From positions 1-64,000 of the forward strand of contig CAZUYC010000088.1 of NCBI GenBank assembly GCA_964624475.1: a stretch of 64,000 nt of DNA. The letters are read 5' to 3'. Positions 37,289 through 46,200 of the stretch are shown here, in pieces. The position numbers and the translations under genes were made by a program. Under the pieces are notes generated by a model, which was not told the DNA's origin, did no database searches, and worked only from the letters and a program-made list of their open reading frames with translations. Position 1 is the stretch's first letter; every line of letters starts with the position of its first letter. The stretch is from CAZUYC01 sp964624475 (lineage in GTDB: Bacteria > Myxococcota_A > UBA9160 > SMWR01).

Positions 37289-38434
37289 CTACGGGCAGGG
37301 GGACACGGCGCACAGCGCGTTCAGGGTGGGGAGGTCTCCGGGGTCCGGGACGATGTTCGTCAGGCTGCGCGCGAGCGGCCGTCCCCACGCCGCGTCGCCC
37401 GCGAGCCACAGGCCCCCGCCGCCGATCAGCGTGCCGCCGATCGCGGACTCGACCAGCCAGCCGTGGACCGGAGTGCGCCGGACGCCGTTGGCGCCCGCTC
37501 CGCCCGCCGGCGGGCCGAACTGGAAGTCGTGTGCGAAGTCCGGGTAGGTCACGAACTCCGGGGTCAGCACGAGGTGACCGGCATCGCTCCCCAGCGCATC
37601 GGCGAAGAACCTCGGGTCGATCTCGTCCAGGCGAACGATGTCGAAGCAGTCGAAGCGGTGCGTGGCGCTGTAGCGCACCTCGTCGTCGTTGAAGAAGACC
37701 ACCGAGAGCAGCGTGTTGGGACCGATGCCGGAGCCGATCGTCCCGTCGAGCGTGAACAGGACGAGCTCCGCGATGATGTCGTCGGGGCCGAAAGGCGGCG
37801 GCCGGGTCGGCGCGATGAAGTTCGTGGCCAGCCGCGCGGGGAATGCGCTGTACTCGATGCCGTTGAATACGTACTGGCGGTTTCCGTCGTTGGCCGCCGA
37901 CAAGAAGGGAATCGCGTCGAACGAGTAGGCCAGGCCCTGATCGAAGTCGATCACCGTCGCGTCTCCGAAGATCTGGTTCGCCACGACGGTCGTGCCGAGG
38001 GGATTCTCGACCGTCACGAACATGATGCCCCTGTCGATGTCGACCGGGAGGTTCTCGAAGCTCGCCGAGGGCACCGGAGGAGCCGTGATGAGGGTGGTGC
38101 ACTCGAAGCTCAGCGTCGACTGGTCCGTCATCGGATCCCGGCGGAACTCGAAGAGCGAGGTCTCGTTTGCGGTCACGAAGCAGCTGAAATCCTGCGCGCT
38201 CCAGTCGTCGTCGATCAGGGTGACGTGCAGGAAGCGCGCGGGGCCCGCGTTGGTGATGACGATCTCCGTCGCCCGCCCGTTGGCCCGGAGATCGATGGGA
38301 AGGGCGAGAGCCGAGGCCACCACGTTCGTGCCCCCGGCGGGGAAGGACTGGGCGGCCGTCGGCCCGGCCCACAGGGAGGGAGCGAGGGTCGCGGCGATCG
38401 CCGCCCCGAGTGCCCGTCCGAGCTTGTTCGTCAT
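37289..38434 (-). CDS. Exported protein of unknown function
   Basis: The 381-residue product begins with a signal peptide (ALGAAIAATLAPSLWAGPTAAQ). Start support is good: ATG 38434 follows GGGAGGAAGCC, and it overlaps the previous gene's stop by four bases. The body is beta-rich with no motif I can name; stretches such as TLSFECTTLITAPPVP and NRQYVFNGIEYSAFP suggest an extracellular beta-sandwich. The C terminus (LNALCAVSPCP) has two Cys but no sorting signal. Co-directional with the two upstream genes, forming an envelope operon. Not recognised. Confidence 0.7.
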   Translation of the reverse strand: MTNKLGRALGAAIAATLAPSLWAGPTAAQSFPAGGTNVVASALALPIDLRANGRATEIVITNAGPARFLHVTLIDDDWSAQDFSCFVTANETSLFEFRRDPMTDQSTLSFECTTLITAPPVPSASFENLPVDIDRGIMFVTVENPLGTTVVANQIFGDATVIDFDQGLAYSFDAIPFLSAANDGNRQYVFNGIEYSAFPARLATNFIAPTRPPPFGPDDIIAELVLFTLDGTIGSGIGPNTLLSVVFFNDDEVRYSATHRFDCFDIVRLDEIDPRFFADALGSDAGHLVLTPEFVTYPDFAHDFQFGPPAGGAGANGVRRTPVHGWLVESAIGGTLIGGGGLWLAGDAAWGRPLARSLTNIVPDPGDLPTLNALCAVSPCP

Positions 38435-38928
38435 GGCTTCCTCCCGTCGCTGAAAGTTCCCCGTCCGAATCCGCGCGGGACCGGCCGCTTGTACCAGGCC
38501 CCGTCCAACCGATCCCAGGCTTCCCGGAGGAGCGCGCTGCGCGGCGTGCCCGAGCGGGCCGGCTGGCGGAGCGCGGGAACGGTCGCCTCCACCCGCACCC
38601 GCACCAGGGCCTCGGCGGCGCGCACTTCCACGGCTTCGATCTCGAACGCCGTGAAGCGCAGGTTGCCGCCTTCGGACACTTCGGCCGGGCCGCGGGGCCC
38701 CCCCTTCTCGGGCGGCGCGTAGAACTCGAAAACCCGGTCCGAACCCGCGACGCGCGCCTCCCAGTACTGCCGCGCGCGCTCGCGCAGGCCGGCCTCTTCG
38801 CGCACCTCGCGCGCCGGCGTTGCGCCCGCGGCGGAGACCTCGGCCTCCCCGGCGCTCGCGCTGGCGAGCGCCAGGGCCAGGGCGAGCGCGAGCCGCGCCT
38901 GCCGGCCTCTACGGCTCGACGTGGACAT
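38431..38928 (-). CDS. Small exported protein of unknown function
   Basis: This 165-residue protein has a signal peptide (ARLALALALALASASAGEA) and a charged helical-plus-beta domain (RERARQYWEARVAGSDRVFEF, then VRAAEALVRVRVEATV, ending AWYKRP). The helix-then-strand pattern with a final Trp-Tyr is reminiscent of NTF2-like SnoaL domains, but I cannot assign it. GGAG lies about ten bases before the ATG. It overlaps the choice-of-anchor gene by 20 bases and the next gene by four, so all three are probably one transcript. Confidence 0.68.
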   Translation of the reverse strand: MSTSSRRGRQARLALALALALASASAGEAEVSAAGATPAREVREEAGLRERARQYWEARVAGSDRVFEFYAPPEKGGPRGPAEVSEGGNLRFTAFEIEAVEVRAAEALVRVRVEATVPALRQPARSGTPRSALLREAWDRLDGAWYKRPVPRGFGRGTFSDGRKP

Positions 38929-40675
38929 TCAGCACGATCTCCAGCATCGCTCCACCGAGCCCTCCGGAGGGCAGCGTCGCCAGGCCGACGAGCGTGGCGT
39001 CGCCTTGCGCGCCGAGGGGCTCCCCGGCGAGCGTGACGAGGGTCCCGTCGGAGCCCAGGTTCGCGGCGGTTCCCGTCGTGAGGGCGACCTCGAAGCGGGT
39101 CGCGTTGCCCTCCTCGTCGACGATCGCGACCGGCAGCCGGAGGTCGACGTCGCCGAGCTCGTTCACGCTCCCCGCGGCGTCGCTCGGCTCGAAATCGAAG
39201 AACTGGTCGAAGGGCAGCTCGACGACCGGAAGATGCAGCCGCTCGAGCGCCAGTTGCCCCGACGCCGCGTCGAGGCGCACCGAGGCCACGTGCTCCGGCG
39301 TGATGTCCGCGCGATAGGTGCCCACATCGACGAAGCTGCCCTCGCGAACCGTCGGCGTCTGCGTGGCGACGGCCTCGGAGCCCTGCGCGGGCGCCTCCGG
39401 CCGCGCGGCGTCCGCCGGCGGCTCCGCGTGCGCGGGAGCTTCGCCGGCTTCCGCGGCCGGCCGCGAGGACTCGCGGGCCGCGCCGCTGCCACCCCGGGCT
39501 CGAGACGCCCGCTCGACGCCGCCCGCGCGTGCCTCCCCGTCCGCGAGCGCCTCCGTTTCCTTCTGCGTGCAGTCCCCGGCGCCACCCTCGCCAATCAGGC
39601 TCACCACGGCCAGGCCCGAGCGCGGATCGTTGCTGTGGATCAGCAGCGGCGAGAGGATCGGGCCCGCCCGCGTCGGGGAGAAGGCCACCGGAAGCCGCAA
39701 GAAGCGGCCCGGCGCGAGCCGGAACCCCCGCTCCGGCGCCGAGAACGGCGGCGACGCCGTCACGCTCGCGATCGTGAGCTCGTCCGATCCGCGGTTCGAG
39801 ATCTCGAGCCACCGCTCGCTCGCCTCGCAGGCGGGCAGGGGGCCGAAGTCGAGCGCGCCCACGCTCGTTTCGAGCGCGGGGCGCGGCGCGACGGCCGTGC
39901 CCGACCCTCGCAGGTGTAGGCCGACGCGGGCGCGCGCCGGATCGTTGCTCTCGATCCACAGCACTTCCTCGAGACGTCCCACGCGATCGGGAGCAAACGA
40001 CACGTCGAGGGCGAGCGCCTCGCCCGGCGGGACGACCGCCGCCTGCGTCCCGGCCGTGAAGAGCCGAGCGCCCAGCAGCATGAGCCGGAGCTCCTCGTCG
40101 CCCGCGTTGCGGACCGTGACGAGGCCCAGCGAGGCAGCGCCGACCGCGACCTCGCCGAAGGAGAGGGAGAGCGGGCTCACCCGGATCTCCGCGGGCCGAT
40201 AGCCCGTCCCCCGCAACGACAGGGGGAACTCGCGGCCTTCACTCGTGAAGACGAGCGTCGCGTCGAGCGGACCGCGCTCGCTCGGACGGAAGACGACGGA
40301 GAGCGCGCGCGACTCGCCGGGCTCGAGCGCGAGCGACGCCGGGACCGGTTGGAACGGCCCCTCGGCCGGGACGGCCTCCACGAGGAGGGGCCGCGCTCCG
40401 CGGTTCGTGGCGACGAGCGCGGCCTCTTCGAACGCACCGATGGCCACGCTTCCGAAGTCGAGCTTCGCCGGGGCGAGCGCCAGCGGCGACGCCTCGCTGC
40501 CGGCGACCCAGCGGACGCCTAGCGCGGCGGCGACGCCGAAAAGGAGGACGACCGGACCCGCGAACCACAGCTTCCGCACCACGTCCCGCATCTGCAGCAG
40601 CACCGCCGGTCTTCGAGCGGATCCGGTCGGCCGCGCCCTGTGGGCGCCCCGATTCTGCCGGAGCCTTGCCTCCAT
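38909..40675 (-). CDS. Membrane-anchored protein with ASPM-SPD2-Hydin-like Ig repeats
   Basis: The product is 588 residues from ATG 40675. A TTG at 40702 or an ATG at 40591 are alternatives, and the last starts just before the membrane helix. One N-terminal helix (FAGPVVLLFGVAAALGVRWVAG) is followed by three to four Ig-like repeats of the choice-of-anchor D type. Each has an LDFGSVAIGAFEE- or LSFGEVAVGAASLG-like strand, a VFRPSERGPLDA-type element, and a SNDP turn (for example WIESNDPARA and IHSNDPRSG). A Glu/Ala/Pro-rich linker (~370-440) leads to a C-terminal cohesin-like beta domain (TYRADITPEHVASV). It is exported and tethered; probably structural or a binding scaffold. Confidence 0.78.
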   Translation of the reverse strand: MEARLRQNRGAHRARPTGSARRPAVLLQMRDVVRKLWFAGPVVLLFGVAAALGVRWVAGSEASPLALAPAKLDFGSVAIGAFEEAALVATNRGARPLLVEAVPAEGPFQPVPASLALEPGESRALSVVFRPSERGPLDATLVFTSEGREFPLSLRGTGYRPAEIRVSPLSLSFGEVAVGAASLGLVTVRNAGDEELRLMLLGARLFTAGTQAAVVPPGEALALDVSFAPDRVGRLEEVLWIESNDPARARVGLHLRGSGTAVAPRPALETSVGALDFGPLPACEASERWLEISNRGSDELTIASVTASPPFSAPERGFRLAPGRFLRLPVAFSPTRAGPILSPLLIHSNDPRSGLAVVSLIGEGGAGDCTQKETEALADGEARAGGVERASRARGGSGAARESSRPAAEAGEAPAHAEPPADAARPEAPAQGSEAVATQTPTVREGSFVDVGTYRADITPEHVASVRLDAASGQLALERLHLPVVELPFDQFFDFEPSDAAGSVNELGDVDLRLPVAIVDEEGNATRFEVALTTGTAANLGSDGTLVTLAGEPLGAQGDATLVGLATLPSGGLGGAMLEIVLNVHVEP

Positions 40676-40804
40676 CTTGATCCGAGCGGCGGCGACTTGC
40701 AACGCATTTCTGTCAGTGTGCCCTACACACCAGGTGGCGTAGCCCAGGAAAGGCAGGGCGAATCGAGAGCGGTTCGGGCAGCGCGCACACTTTGCGCGCT
40801 CGGC

Positions 40805-42055
40805 TCAGCGCTGCGCCCAGACCTCGAGCGCGCCCGATGCGCCCCGACCGAAGCCGGCGGCGACGTCGGGTCTCGCGTCGCCGTTCACGTCGGCCACGGC
40901 GAGGCCCCAGCCCCGGAGTTCGCTACGGCCGGAGGGCAGGCCGGTCTCGCGGCAGGCTGCGAAGCCCCCACTGCCATCGCCGCGCCAGACGCGGATTCCG
41001 CCGTCGCGGTGGCTCACGGCGACGAGGTCCAGCTTCCCGTCCCGGTCGAGATCGGCGAGCTCGACGCCCTCGAAGACCGCACCGGGCTCGGCTTCGGGAT
41101 GTGCGGTCGCGGCCGGCTTCCAGCCGCGCGGGCCCTCGTTGCGGAAGACGAGCAGCGGGGGGCGTCCCGGCCAGACCCCGGCACTGATCGCGAGGTCGAG
41201 GAGCCCGTCGCCGTCGAGGTCGCCGAGGGCGACGCCCCGGAAGTCGCCCTCGTCGGGCAGGCCGTCCGACGCCGAGCGGAAGGCGCTCGCGGCTCCTTGG
41301 TTCAACCATACGACGGGTTGTTTTCGCGCGCTGGCCCTGCGCTGCGCGCCCGGGTCGGCAGCGACGACGGCGGCGGCGATGTCGAGGTCGCCGTCGCGAT
41401 CGATGTCGCCGAGCGCGACGTCGTTGCCGAAGCCTTCGGGCAGGTCCACCTCGCCCCGCTGCCAGCCGCCCCTACCGTCGCCCAGGAAGAGCACGATCCC
41501 GCCATGCGAGGAGCCGACGGCGACGAGGTCCACGCGGCGGTCCCCGTTCAGGTCGCCGAACTCGAGGTCCTCGTGGCCGCCCGTCGCACGCGGCGGAGCG
41601 GCGGCCATCCGCCATCCGCCGGCCCCGTCTCCGAGGAAGACGAAGAGGCCGTGGCAATGGTCGGCTACGCCGAGGTCCAGGTGGCCGTCGCCGTCGACGT
41701 CGGCGAGGTCGACTCCCACGCCGCAGGAGAAGCCCGGGATCGCAAGACCGGTCGACGCCTCCCTCCAGCGTCCCGGCGCCCCGAAGAGCCACGCCCCGGG
41801 TCCCACTCCCTTGCGCGGAAGGGCGGCCAGGTCGTTGCGACCGTCGCCGTTCACGTCGCCGAGCGCGGGGTGCGTCCGCCACTCCAAGGTCGTCGGGAGC
41901 CCGTCCGAGAGCGGCGCGAAGCGGGGGCACTCGGCCGCGGCGGCTGCCGCCAGCGCCGCCGAGAAGAGCGCCGCGAGCGTTAGCGGCGCAAGCACTCCCC
42001 GACCTTTCGGCGGCGACGCGCCACGGCGGCCTGCCTCGGCGGCGGCAGCCGACAC
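40805..42055 (-). CDS. Exported FG-GAP/VCBS repeat protein
   Basis: This protein has about seven FG-GAP/VCBS blades forming an integrin-like beta-propeller. Each carries a calcium-binding D-x-D-x-D-G loop, for example GDVNGDGRND, ADVDGDGHLDL, GDLNGDRRVDL, GDIDRDGDLDI, GDLDGDGLLDL, ADLDRDGKLDL and ADVNGDARPD. A hydrophobic signal (LAPLTLAALFSAALAAAAAA) precedes the mature domain. From GTG 42055 it is 416 residues and overlaps the upstream stop by one base (TAGTG), with a basic n-region before the signal; GTG 41995 is an alternative. Probably a secreted adhesin-like propeller. The upstream gap to 40675 (129 bases) holds nothing I can name. Confidence 0.84.
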   Translation of the reverse strand: MSAAAAEAGRRGASPPKGRGVLAPLTLAALFSAALAAAAAAECPRFAPLSDGLPTTLEWRTHPALGDVNGDGRNDLAALPRKGVGPGAWLFGAPGRWREASTGLAIPGFSCGVGVDLADVDGDGHLDLGVADHCHGLFVFLGDGAGGWRMAAAPPRATGGHEDLEFGDLNGDRRVDLVAVGSSHGGIVLFLGDGRGGWQRGEVDLPEGFGNDVALGDIDRDGDLDIAAAVVAADPGAQRRASARKQPVVWLNQGAASAFRSASDGLPDEGDFRGVALGDLDGDGLLDLAISAGVWPGRPPLLVFRNEGPRGWKPAATAHPEAEPGAVFEGVELADLDRDGKLDLVAVSHRDGGIRVWRGDGSGGFAACRETGLPSGRSELRGWGLAVADVNGDARPDVAAGFGRGASGALEVWAQR

Positions 42056-42879
42056 TAGGCCGTGCGCTCGGGAGCGAGCCGCGCGGAGGCGGCTCCGGCT
42101 CGCAGACGCGAGATCCCGAGGCAGGCCGTCGTGGACGCGAGCGCGAGGAGACCCCAGGGCGAGAGCGCAGGGACCGGGGCGGCCAGCGCCAGCGTTCCGA
42201 TCAGCCGGATGCGGAAGAGCGCCCCGAACGGCGCCCCCGCGAACTGCTGGATGCACGCGGCTCCCACCAGCTCGACGGCACCCGTCGCGAGGTCCAGCGG
42301 CGAGCCCGAGATCGCCGTGGGCGGAACGCTCCCGCACTGCGAGGTCTGGAGCTGGCCCGTCGTCAGGGGAAGGCTGAAGTTGCCGGTTCCGGCAGGCACC
42401 CCGTCAAAGGTCCGGAACATCCGGACCTCGAGCGCCGGATCCGTGAGCGCGGGATTGAACTCGCCTCCCGGCATGGCGAGGGTCAGCGTGAACGCGTCCG
42501 TGGGCACGCCCTGGTCGAGGATCTCGAAGGAGAAGAGGTCGCCGCCGAAGGGCAGCTCGATCACCGGGATGAAGAAGGACCCCACCTCTGCCGCGAAGCC
42601 GTTCGCTCCCGTGAGGGGTGTCAGCTCGACCGGGAAGGCCGTGCCCAAGCCGTACAGGCCGGGGACCCCGCCCAGCTCGGCGCCGGAGGCCACGGCCAGC
42701 GCGCTCCCGGTCTCGAGGATGAAGCTCCTCGCGAGGGCGGACGCGCGTGCCGGCAGGAGCGCGGCTAGGAGGAACCAGAGCGCGAGAGCGATGGGGCGCG
42801 GGCCCGGTCGCCTGCTCGCAGAGGTGGGCCCGTACACCGCGGTGCTCTCGAACGCTCGCCCCATTTCCGTTCCATTCAT
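42055..42879 (-). CDS. Exported protein with IPTL/PEP-CTERM-like C-terminal anchor
   Basis: This 274-residue product has a signal peptide (IALALWFLLAALLPARASA) and an extracellular beta domain (LPFGGDLFSFEILDQGVPTD, ALTDPALEVRMFRTFDG). It ends in a sorting-like tail: PALSPWGLLALASTTACLG, then Arg residues. The pattern (Ser-Pro/Glu-Trp-Gly, hydrophobic stretch, basic end) resembles IPTL-CTERM signals. ATG 42864 (MGRAFEST) is an alternative start. It heads the leftward surface operon, coupled to the propeller gene by TAGTG. Function unknown. Confidence 0.72.
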   Translation of the reverse strand: MNGTEMGRAFESTAVYGPTSASRRPGPRPIALALWFLLAALLPARASALARSFILETGSALAVASGAELGGVPGLYGLGTAFPVELTPLTGANGFAAEVGSFFIPVIELPFGGDLFSFEILDQGVPTDAFTLTLAMPGGEFNPALTDPALEVRMFRTFDGVPAGTGNFSLPLTTGQLQTSQCGSVPPTAISGSPLDLATGAVELVGAACIQQFAGAPFGALFRIRLIGTLALAAPVPALSPWGLLALASTTACLGISRLRAGAASARLAPERTA

Positions 42880-43227
42880 AACAGCACGTGCGCGACCGAC
42901 TCAAGCGCCGAACGCGCAGCCACCTGCAGCCAACCGGCAGTCGTCCCCTGAATCGGCCGGGATGGCGCCGGATTCGCTCCTTCGCCGCGCGTCGCCAAAG
43001 CCGCGTCGCGCTCCGAAAGGCGAAACCATGTTGCGTCAGACCTACCGTCCGAGCTCGTTCGAGCCACGGGTCAACTCCCCGAGGCGAGACTCCGCCGCAT
43101 CCTCAGATTGCTCTTGCCTTTCACCACGGCGGACCAGCATCATGTAGGAAAGCTGAGTGGTCGAGATCCGGCTGCGACGGCTCCAATGCCGGGGGCCGCG
43201 CCGGACTTCGCTAGGAGCTGAGCGGCG
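42880..43227. other. Divergent intergenic region upstream of the giant repeat protein
   Basis: 348 bases between divergent genes. I see no ORF supported by start and family features, no strong terminator and no confident promoter hexamers. The best feature is AGGAG at 43212-43216, 11 bases before the giant gene's ATG, somewhat long for a ribosome-binding site. Confidence 0.5.
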
Positions 43228-46200
43228 ATGGCCAGTTTCCGCGGCACGGATGGCAACGACATCTTCACCTTCCCGGCGAACGTCGGCGACGACGACATCG
43301 AGGGGGAGGGCGGCGACGACCAGCTCTTCGGCGGCGCCGGCGCCGACCACGTGGACGGATACAACGGCAACGACGTCGTCGACGGCGGCGCCGGCGCCGA
43401 CCGCGTACGCGGCCAGCGGGGGGACGACCTCGGCCTCTACACGCTGGCGGAGAACACGCGCGCTCCCGGCGTCTACGACCGCGACGTCTACGACGGGGGG
43501 AGCGGGCGCGACGCGCTGCGCCTGCACTTCAGCGCCGGCGAGTTCAGGGCGCTGCAGGGCAACATCGTGGCGCTCGAGAGCTTCATCCGGAGCCACCAGG
43601 ACACCAGCTCGACCTCGACCAGCAGCGACGTCACCTTCAAGACCTCCTTCGGGCTCGAAGCGCGCAACTGGGAGAGCCTGGAGGTCTTCGTCGACGGCCA
43701 GAAGGTCGATCCCCTGGACCCGGCGCCGCGACTCGACCTGGACGCGGACGACCACACGGCGCCGGGCACCGCGTTCCAGGCCACGTTCAACGAGGGCGGC
43801 GGACGGGTCGGCGTCGTCGATGCGGACGTCCGCGTCCTCGAGCTCGGCGGCCAGCGCATCCAGTCGGCGACGCTCACGATCCTGCTGCGCCCGGACGGCG
43901 CCGCGGAGAGCCTCGAGCTCAGCGACGAGGGGAAGCTGCTCGCGGCGCAGCTCGGCGTGCAGGTCGACAAGAGCCAGCCGCAGGGCGGTTCCGGCCCGTT
44001 CGTGCTGACGCTGACGGGGGCGGCGAGCGCCGGCGACTACGAGCAGCTGCTCCGCGCCGTCGGGTACAAGGACGACTCCCAGGACCCCGAGGATGGCGAT
44101 CGGCTGATCCAGGTGGTCGTGAGCGATGGGAAGAACACGAGCGACGCCGCGTTCACCACGGTGAGCGTGGTGGGGGTCAACGATCCCCCGCAGAACCACT
44201 TTCCCGTCTCGCTCGCCGTGCTCGAGGACGAGGCGGCCGCGATTCCCGGGAGCGTGAGCGACCCCGACGCGAGCCGTCTGCGCGTCACGCTCGAGGTGGA
44301 GCACGGAACGCTCACGCTGGCGGCGACCGATTCGGTCGCGTTCCTGGAGGGCGACGGGACGGACGATCGCCGGATCGTGATGGAGGGCTCGCCGGGCGAT
44401 CTGAGCGACCGCCTCGCCGGTGTCGTCTACGCGCCGGATCCGGACTTCGCGGGCAGCGACCGGCTCAGCATCCTCACGAACGACCTCGGCCGACAGGGCA
44501 CGGGCGGCTCCAAGCAGGACCTCGACCACGTGGACCTGACCGTGATCCCCGTGAACGACCGCCCGTCGCTCGCACTCCAGGGGGACCAAGCGGTCGAGGA
44601 GGACGCGGGGCTCCAGGTCGTGCGCGACTTCGCGATGGCCGAGCCCGGCGGAGGCCTCGACGAGGCCGGCCAGACCTTCAGCTTCCTGGTCGTGGGCAAT
44701 GACAACCCCGATCTCTTCTCCCAGCAGCCGGAGATCGACCCGTCGGGGACGCTCTTCTATGCGCCCGCGCCCGACGCGTCGGGGACCGCGACCATCGAGG
44801 TGAGGGCGAGGGACAGCGGCGGCAGCGAGCTCGGCACGGCCACCTCGCCGGTGAGGACCTTCACGATCACGGTCGAGCCCGTGGACGACGATCCGACCCT
44901 CGTCCTGCTCGGCGACCAGATCGTGCTCGAGGACTCGGGGCCTCGGACGCTGGAGGGGTTCGCCTCGGCGGTGCCGGGCGGCGGGGCCGACGAGAGCGAC
45001 CAGACCTTCGTCTACACGGTCGACGTGGACGAGCCGGAGCTCTTCTCCGCGGGCCCCGCGATCGATCCCGACGGGAATCTCACCTTCACCCCGAACGCCG
45101 ACGCCGCGGGCACCAGCAGCATCAAGGTGACGGCGACCGACAGCGGAGGCGCCAGCTCGCGGTCCGAGCGCTTCCAGATCACGATCAACCCCGTGAACGA
45201 CCGGCCGACCCTGGCCCTCGCGGGGGACGTGATCGTCCTCGAGGACTCCGGGCCCCGGAGCGAGTCGGACTTCGCACAGGCGAACGCGGGCGGCGGGCCG
45301 GACGAGGAGGGCCAGGATTTCTTCTACACGGTCAGCGCCGACAACCCCGGGCTCTTCGCCGTGGGACCGGAGATCTCGCCGGGCGGGCGGCTCACCTTCA
45401 CGCCGGCGCCCAACGCGATCGGAAGCTCGAGCGTGACGGTGCAGGTCGCCGACGACGGCGGCACGGCGGACGGGGGTCAGGACACCTCCCGGCCGCAGAC
45501 CTTCACGATCCACGTGAACCCGGTCAACGACGCGCCGAAGCTGGCGATCCTCGGCGACCAGGTCACGATCGAGGACTCCCCGCAGCAGACCGTGCCGGGC
45601 TTCGCGACGCCCTTCCCGGGCGGCGGAGTGGACGAGGGCACCCAGGGCTTCTCCTTCCGGGTCTTCACGATGAACGCGGCGCTCTTCGCCAAGGCCCCGG
45701 CGATCGACTCGAACGGAACCCTCACCTACACGCCGAGGCCCGACGCGGCGGGGATGGCCAGGGTCGTGGTCTCGGTGACCGATAGCGGCGGAATCTCCGA
45801 CGGCGGGAGCAACGCGTCGGAGCCCAAGGCCTTCACGATCACGATCAACCCCGTGAACGACGCGCCGACCTTCGCCCTGGCCGAGAGCCCGATCGTCGCC
45901 GAGGACGCCGGCCGCCAGGAGATCGCGGGCTTCGCCACGGCGAACGCCGGCGGCCGCGCCGACGAGAGCGGACAGACCTTCGCCTACACCGTGGTCACGA
46001 CCAGCCATCAGGCCCTCTTCTCCGATGGGCCTTCCATCGACCCGCACGGGACGCTCACCTTCACGCCGCAGGGCGACGCCAGCGGGGTCGCGAGCGTCAC
46101 GGTCCTGGTGACCGACAGCGGCGGCACGGCCGGCGGCGGCCAGAACCAGTCGAAGGCCCAGACCTTCACCATCACGGTGAACCCGGTCAACGACCCTCCG

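Noticed and set aside
43066..43227. A possible short ORF or promoter just upstream of the giant gene.
   Set aside because: No ribosome-binding site plus start combination and no convincing -35/-10 pair.
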